A stretch of DNA of 8,927 nucleotides from Phycisphaerae bacterium (GTDB lineage Bacteria; Planctomycetota; Phycisphaerae; Phycisphaerales; SM1A02): positions 1 to 8,927 of the forward strand of contig JABJDN010000070.1 of assembly GCA_018665385.1 (NCBI GenBank), given 5' to 3'. Both the position numbers and the translations under genes were made by a program. This document shows, in pieces, positions 6,383 through 8,927 of the stretch. Each line of letters starts with the position of its first letter. The first letter of the stretch is position 1. Under the pieces are notes generated by a model. The model worked only from the letters and a program-made list of their open reading frames with translations, did not search any database and was not told where the DNA came from.

Positions 6383-7708
6383 ATGTCGCACCACCATCAT
6401 CACGAACAAGAAGACTCTTCAAGTACTGGATCCACTGACGCATACAGTCGACGATTGTTTATGCAACAAGGCATGGCATTTCTGTCAATGGCAACGACAG
6501 TACCAATGTTCATGCAACGCTCAGCGGAAGGCATCATGCTTCCAGTTGGCTCGCTTGTGTCGTCACAAGCAGGTATTCCAGAAGACCATACTTTGGTCGT
6601 CATCCAACTCGCAGGTGGTAACGATGGGCTGAATACTGTCATCCCGTATGGTGACCGAGAATACTATATAAACAGACCTCAAATCGGCATCAAAGAGCCT
6701 GGAAAAGGTGATTCTAGTGCTTTGACAATTCCTGGAGCTGATGGGTTTGGCCTCCACCCCAACCTTACTGGCTTACGGAATTTGCTTGACGATGGGCAAG
6801 CGGCAATCATCCAAGGAGTCGGGTACCCAAACCCGAATCGTTCCCACTTTACTTCAACAGATATTTGGCATACCGGTAATCATTCTGGCCAAGGATATGG
6901 TTGGTTAGGGAAATATTTTGACAATACTTGTGAAGGGCAACCGAGCGCAGTAAGTTCGATTGCTATCGGGAATAAAGCACCACTGGCATTGCATGGAAAA
7001 ACACAAAAAGCTGTAAACTTCGAAACTGAGGAATTGTTCAAATGGGCAGGCGGATCTGTAAATGATGATCTCGAAATTCCATACGATGAAATTAATAGAA
7101 AAGAAATAAGGGAAGCGCATGATCGTGACTCACAACTTGACTTCCTAGTACGCACTTCACTTGATGCCCAAGTCTCATCAGAACGCATACGTTCTGCCGT
7201 TTCCACACGTCCACTTGTAAGTTATCCAAACGGAAAACTTTCGCAACAACTGCAACTCATTGGCTCAATGATTCGAGCAGACTTGCCTACTCGTGTCTAT
7301 TACGCGAGCCTTGGCGGTTTCGACACACATGCAAATCAACTTAATGGGCATGCAAATCTCATGCGACAACTTGGAGACGCCCTAAACACATTCCAAAAAG
7401 ATTTGGCCAAACAAGGGAACACAAAGAAAGTGCTCACCATGGTATTCAGTGAGTTTGGCAGACGCGTGAAACAAAATGGTTCTTCAGGCACAGACCACGG
7501 AACAGCCGCCCCTATGTTTTTAATCGGCGACAATGTCCAAAATGGTTTGATTGGCAAGCACCCTTCACTTACGGAACTCGACCAAGGCGACTTGAAATTT
7601 AATACAGACTTTAGAGAAGTGTATTCTGCAGTCTTAGAAGATTTCATGGGTGCAGACCCCAAAGCTATCCTTGGCAAAAAATATAAAAAAGCAGAGGTGT
7701 TAACGTAA
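6383..7708 (+). CDS. DUF1501 family protein with Tat signal and natural penta-histidine N-terminus
   Basis: This 441-residue protein is of the DUF1501 family, which resembles the alkaline phosphatase/sulfatase superfamily; no substrate is known. The N-terminus is MSHHHHHEQE, then a Ser/Thr-rich stretch, then SRRLFM (22-27) followed by a moderately hydrophobic segment to about residue 45. This matches a twin-arginine signal, so export in folded form, possibly with bound metal, is likely. Conserved blocks of the family are all present: GGNDGLNT (78-85), PNRSHF (151-156), GGFDTH (311-316), SEFGRR (356-361) and GTDHG (369-373). Their Asp, His and Asn residues are plausible metal ligands by analogy with the superfamily. 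The gene looks complete. It follows the DUF1800 gene by 12 bp, and the two families are commonly encoded together, which suggests a shared process. It converges with the FG-GAP gene, 10 bp from that gene's stop. Confidence 0.93.
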   Translation: MSHHHHHEQEDSSSTGSTDAYSRRLFMQQGMAFLSMATTVPMFMQRSAEGIMLPVGSLVSSQAGIPEDHTLVVIQLAGGNDGLNTVIPYGDREYYINRPQIGIKEPGKGDSSALTIPGADGFGLHPNLTGLRNLLDDGQAAIIQGVGYPNPNRSHFTSTDIWHTGNHSGQGYGWLGKYFDNTCEGQPSAVSSIAIGNKAPLALHGKTQKAVNFETEELFKWAGGSVNDDLEIPYDEINRKEIREAHDRDSQLDFLVRTSLDAQVSSERIRSAVSTRPLVSYPNGKLSQQLQLIGSMIRADLPTRVYYASLGGFDTHANQLNGHANLMRQLGDALNTFQKDLAKQGNTKKVLTMVFSEFGRRVKQNGSSGTDHGTAAPMFLIGDNVQNGLIGKHPSLTELDQGDLKFNTDFREVYSAVLEDFMGADPKAILGKKYKKAEVLT

Positions 7709-7717
7709 TTCAATTAC
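7705..7717. repeat. Short inverted repeat between convergent stop codons
   Basis: GTAATT-C-AATTAC is a perfect 6-bp inverted repeat around a single base. It overlaps the DUF1501 stop codon and fills most of the gap to the convergent FG-GAP gene. GAGGT (7694-7698) and ACCTC (7716-7720) form a second, alternative 5-bp pairing around it. The hairpins are AT-rich or long-looped, and no T-tract follows, so a terminator role is doubtful. Confidence 0.25.
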
Positions 7718-7718
7718 C

Positions 7719-8927
7719 TCATTTGGATTGCTGAATAACTACTCTGCCATTCACAGGGAACTCTGTGACTACTTGTTTTGCACCACTTGGCCATGTAATG
7801 TCCAAAAGCACAATGTGTTTATGGCTAGGAATTACAATTGGATTGGGCGTATGGGAAGATTGAAATCCAGCACCATCTGTATTCCAATACGAACTTGACG
7901 TACCGTCTGCAAATGTACATGTCATGGATGCACCGAGTGCTCTTAGATTACCGTATGCGCCTTCTAACGCAATGCTGAGCATGGAGTTTGGGGTTGCTTC
8001 GTTTTGAAGGACGCGTACGTCGCCATCTCTTTGCGCGACGATGATATCAATATCGCCGTCGTTATCAAGGTCACCAAAAACAGCTGCCCTATCCCTAAAC
8101 TCCCCTTGTAGCTCCGTTTGCACAAAGCGATTACCCGTACGTGTATACAGCAAGACTGGCTGTTTTCGGGAGCTGTCCATCGTTGCAACCGATGCATTCG
8201 GATAGACGTGCCCATTCACGATGAACAAATCTTCATCCCCATCCAAGTCGAAATCATGAAACCCACAAGACCATCCAAGTACACTTCTGCTTGATAACCC
8301 AACTCCAAAGCGTGATGTGCGATCATCAAAATACCCTGAGTGATCGTTTATGTGAAGAGTATTCGTGTCGCTTGAAAAATTTGTTGTAAATACATCTGGC
8401 CTGCCATTACCATTGATGTCAGCAATAGCTATTCCCATAGTTGCCTGCATGGAGCCATCGCCATTTACTGCAATCCCTGATTGCACCCCGTTATTTATAA
8501 ATCTCGTCGGCACTTCGCCTGTGTTCAAAAATAGACTGTTCGCCATCGAATCATTGCCCACAAAAACATCTTGCAAACCATCGCCATTGAAATCTAGAAT
8601 CGTTGCGTTCAGTGAAAAAGCTGGCGTTTGCGTGAACCCCCACTCCTCTGTAACGTTTGCAAATGTACCGTCACCTACGTTTTCATACACAACGTCTTGT
8701 TGCGGAGTCATACCGTGGGGACCACCTAATACATCTTGCCCCTTGTACTTTGCTTTCGGCGGTGGCTTGTCGCGGTCAAATTCAAGATAGTTACACACAT
8801 ATAAATCTAAATCTCCATCACCATCTAAGTCACCAAAACGAGAACTAGTCCCCCAACCTGCATCTGCGACGCCAGCTGCTTCTGTGACATCTACAAAGGA
8901 ATTTCCTTCAATATTGAAGAGCATCAC
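7719..8927 (-). CDS. FG-GAP/VCBS repeat protein with C-terminal ASPIC/UnbV domain (partial, N-terminal part beyond right edge)
   Basis: The last ~402 codons are present. The frame is open to the window edge, and although a GTG falls exactly there, the true start is surely further upstream, because the sequence begins in the middle of an FG-GAP unit (...NSFVDVTEAAG). Counting from the first visible residue, calcium-loop-like DxDxDGxxD repeats occur at 33-41, 112-120, 170-178 (third Asp replaced by Asn), 225-233 and 286-294. They are each followed by a hydrophobic strand, as in an integrin-like beta-propeller. Residues ~320-402 match the ASPIC/UnbV C-terminal domain, with the typical WPSG (379-382). 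Such proteins (CRTAC1-like) are usually secreted or surface-located, and many planctomycetes encode several. No enzymatic role can be inferred. The gene converges on the DUF1501 gene and its promoter is outside the window. Confidence 0.9.
   Translation of the reverse strand: MMLFNIEGNSFVDVTEAAGVADAGWGTSSRFGDLDGDGDLDLYVCNYLEFDRDKPPPKAKYKGQDVLGGPHGMTPQQDVVYENVGDGTFANVTEEWGFTQTPAFSLNATILDFNGDGLQDVFVGNDSMANSLFLNTGEVPTRFINNGVQSGIAVNGDGSMQATMGIAIADINGNGRPDVFTTNFSSDTNTLHINDHSGYFDDRTSRFGVGLSSRSVLGWSCGFHDFDLDGDEDLFIVNGHVYPNASVATMDSSRKQPVLLYTRTGNRFVQTELQGEFRDRAAVFGDLDNDGDIDIIVAQRDGDVRVLQNEATPNSMLSIALEGAYGNLRALGASMTCTFADGTSSSYWNTDGAGFQSSHTPNPIVIPSHKHIVLLDITWPSGAKQVVTEFPVNGRVVIQQSK

Noticed and set aside
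7694..7720. GAGGT/ACCTC pairing as a bidirectional terminator between convergent genes
   Set aside because: The stem is only 5 bp with a 17-nt loop and no T-tract on either side. It is recorded only as context for the short inverted repeat.
8925..8927. GTG at the right edge as the start of the FG-GAP gene
   Set aside because: The translation begins inside an FG-GAP unit, with no signal peptide and no visible upstream sequence, so the gene almost certainly continues beyond the window.

Overview
The window looks like chromosomal DNA from a planctomycete-type bacterium with a moderate-to-low GC content (AT-leaning by eye). Three things point that way. The SecA homologue carries large insertions of the kind I associate with Planctomycetota. 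A DUF1800/DUF1501 gene pair follows in tandem. An FG-GAP/VCBS plus ASPIC/UnbV repeat protein is also present. All three are common in that phylum, and the last two also occur in other marine heterotrophs, so the assignment is an inference.

Layout: (1) Bases 1-2236, minus strand, hold the first ~745 codons of secA, running off the left edge. (2) Bases 2297-2569, minus strand, hold a small unrecognised protein with a clear Sec signal peptide. It lies just upstream of secA on the same strand and has a good sigma-70-like promoter almost abutting its start codon. (3) Bases 2642-4807, plus strand and divergent from the small gene, encode a P1B-type heavy-metal (probably Cu(I)) transporting ATPase with one N-terminal metal-binding domain. 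(4) Bases 4874-6370 and 6383-7708, plus strand, encode a DUF1800 protein and a Tat-signal DUF1501 protein only 12 bp apart. They are probably one operon, and possibly co-transcribed with the ATPase. (5) Bases 7719-8927, minus strand and convergent with the DUF1501 gene (10 bp gap), hold the 3' part of an FG-GAP/UnbV gene running off the right edge.

Functional picture: export and the envelope recur. SecA drives Sec export. The small protein is a likely Sec substrate. The DUF1501 protein is a likely Tat substrate. The FG-GAP protein is of a type normally found outside the cytoplasm. The metal ATPase shares a divergent intergenic region with the small Cys/His-containing secreted protein and precedes the DUF1800/DUF1501 pair, whose second member begins with a natural run of five histidines. 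A link between metal efflux and these exported proteins is possible but rests on adjacency alone. No RNA genes, mobile elements, CRISPR arrays or long repeats were seen.
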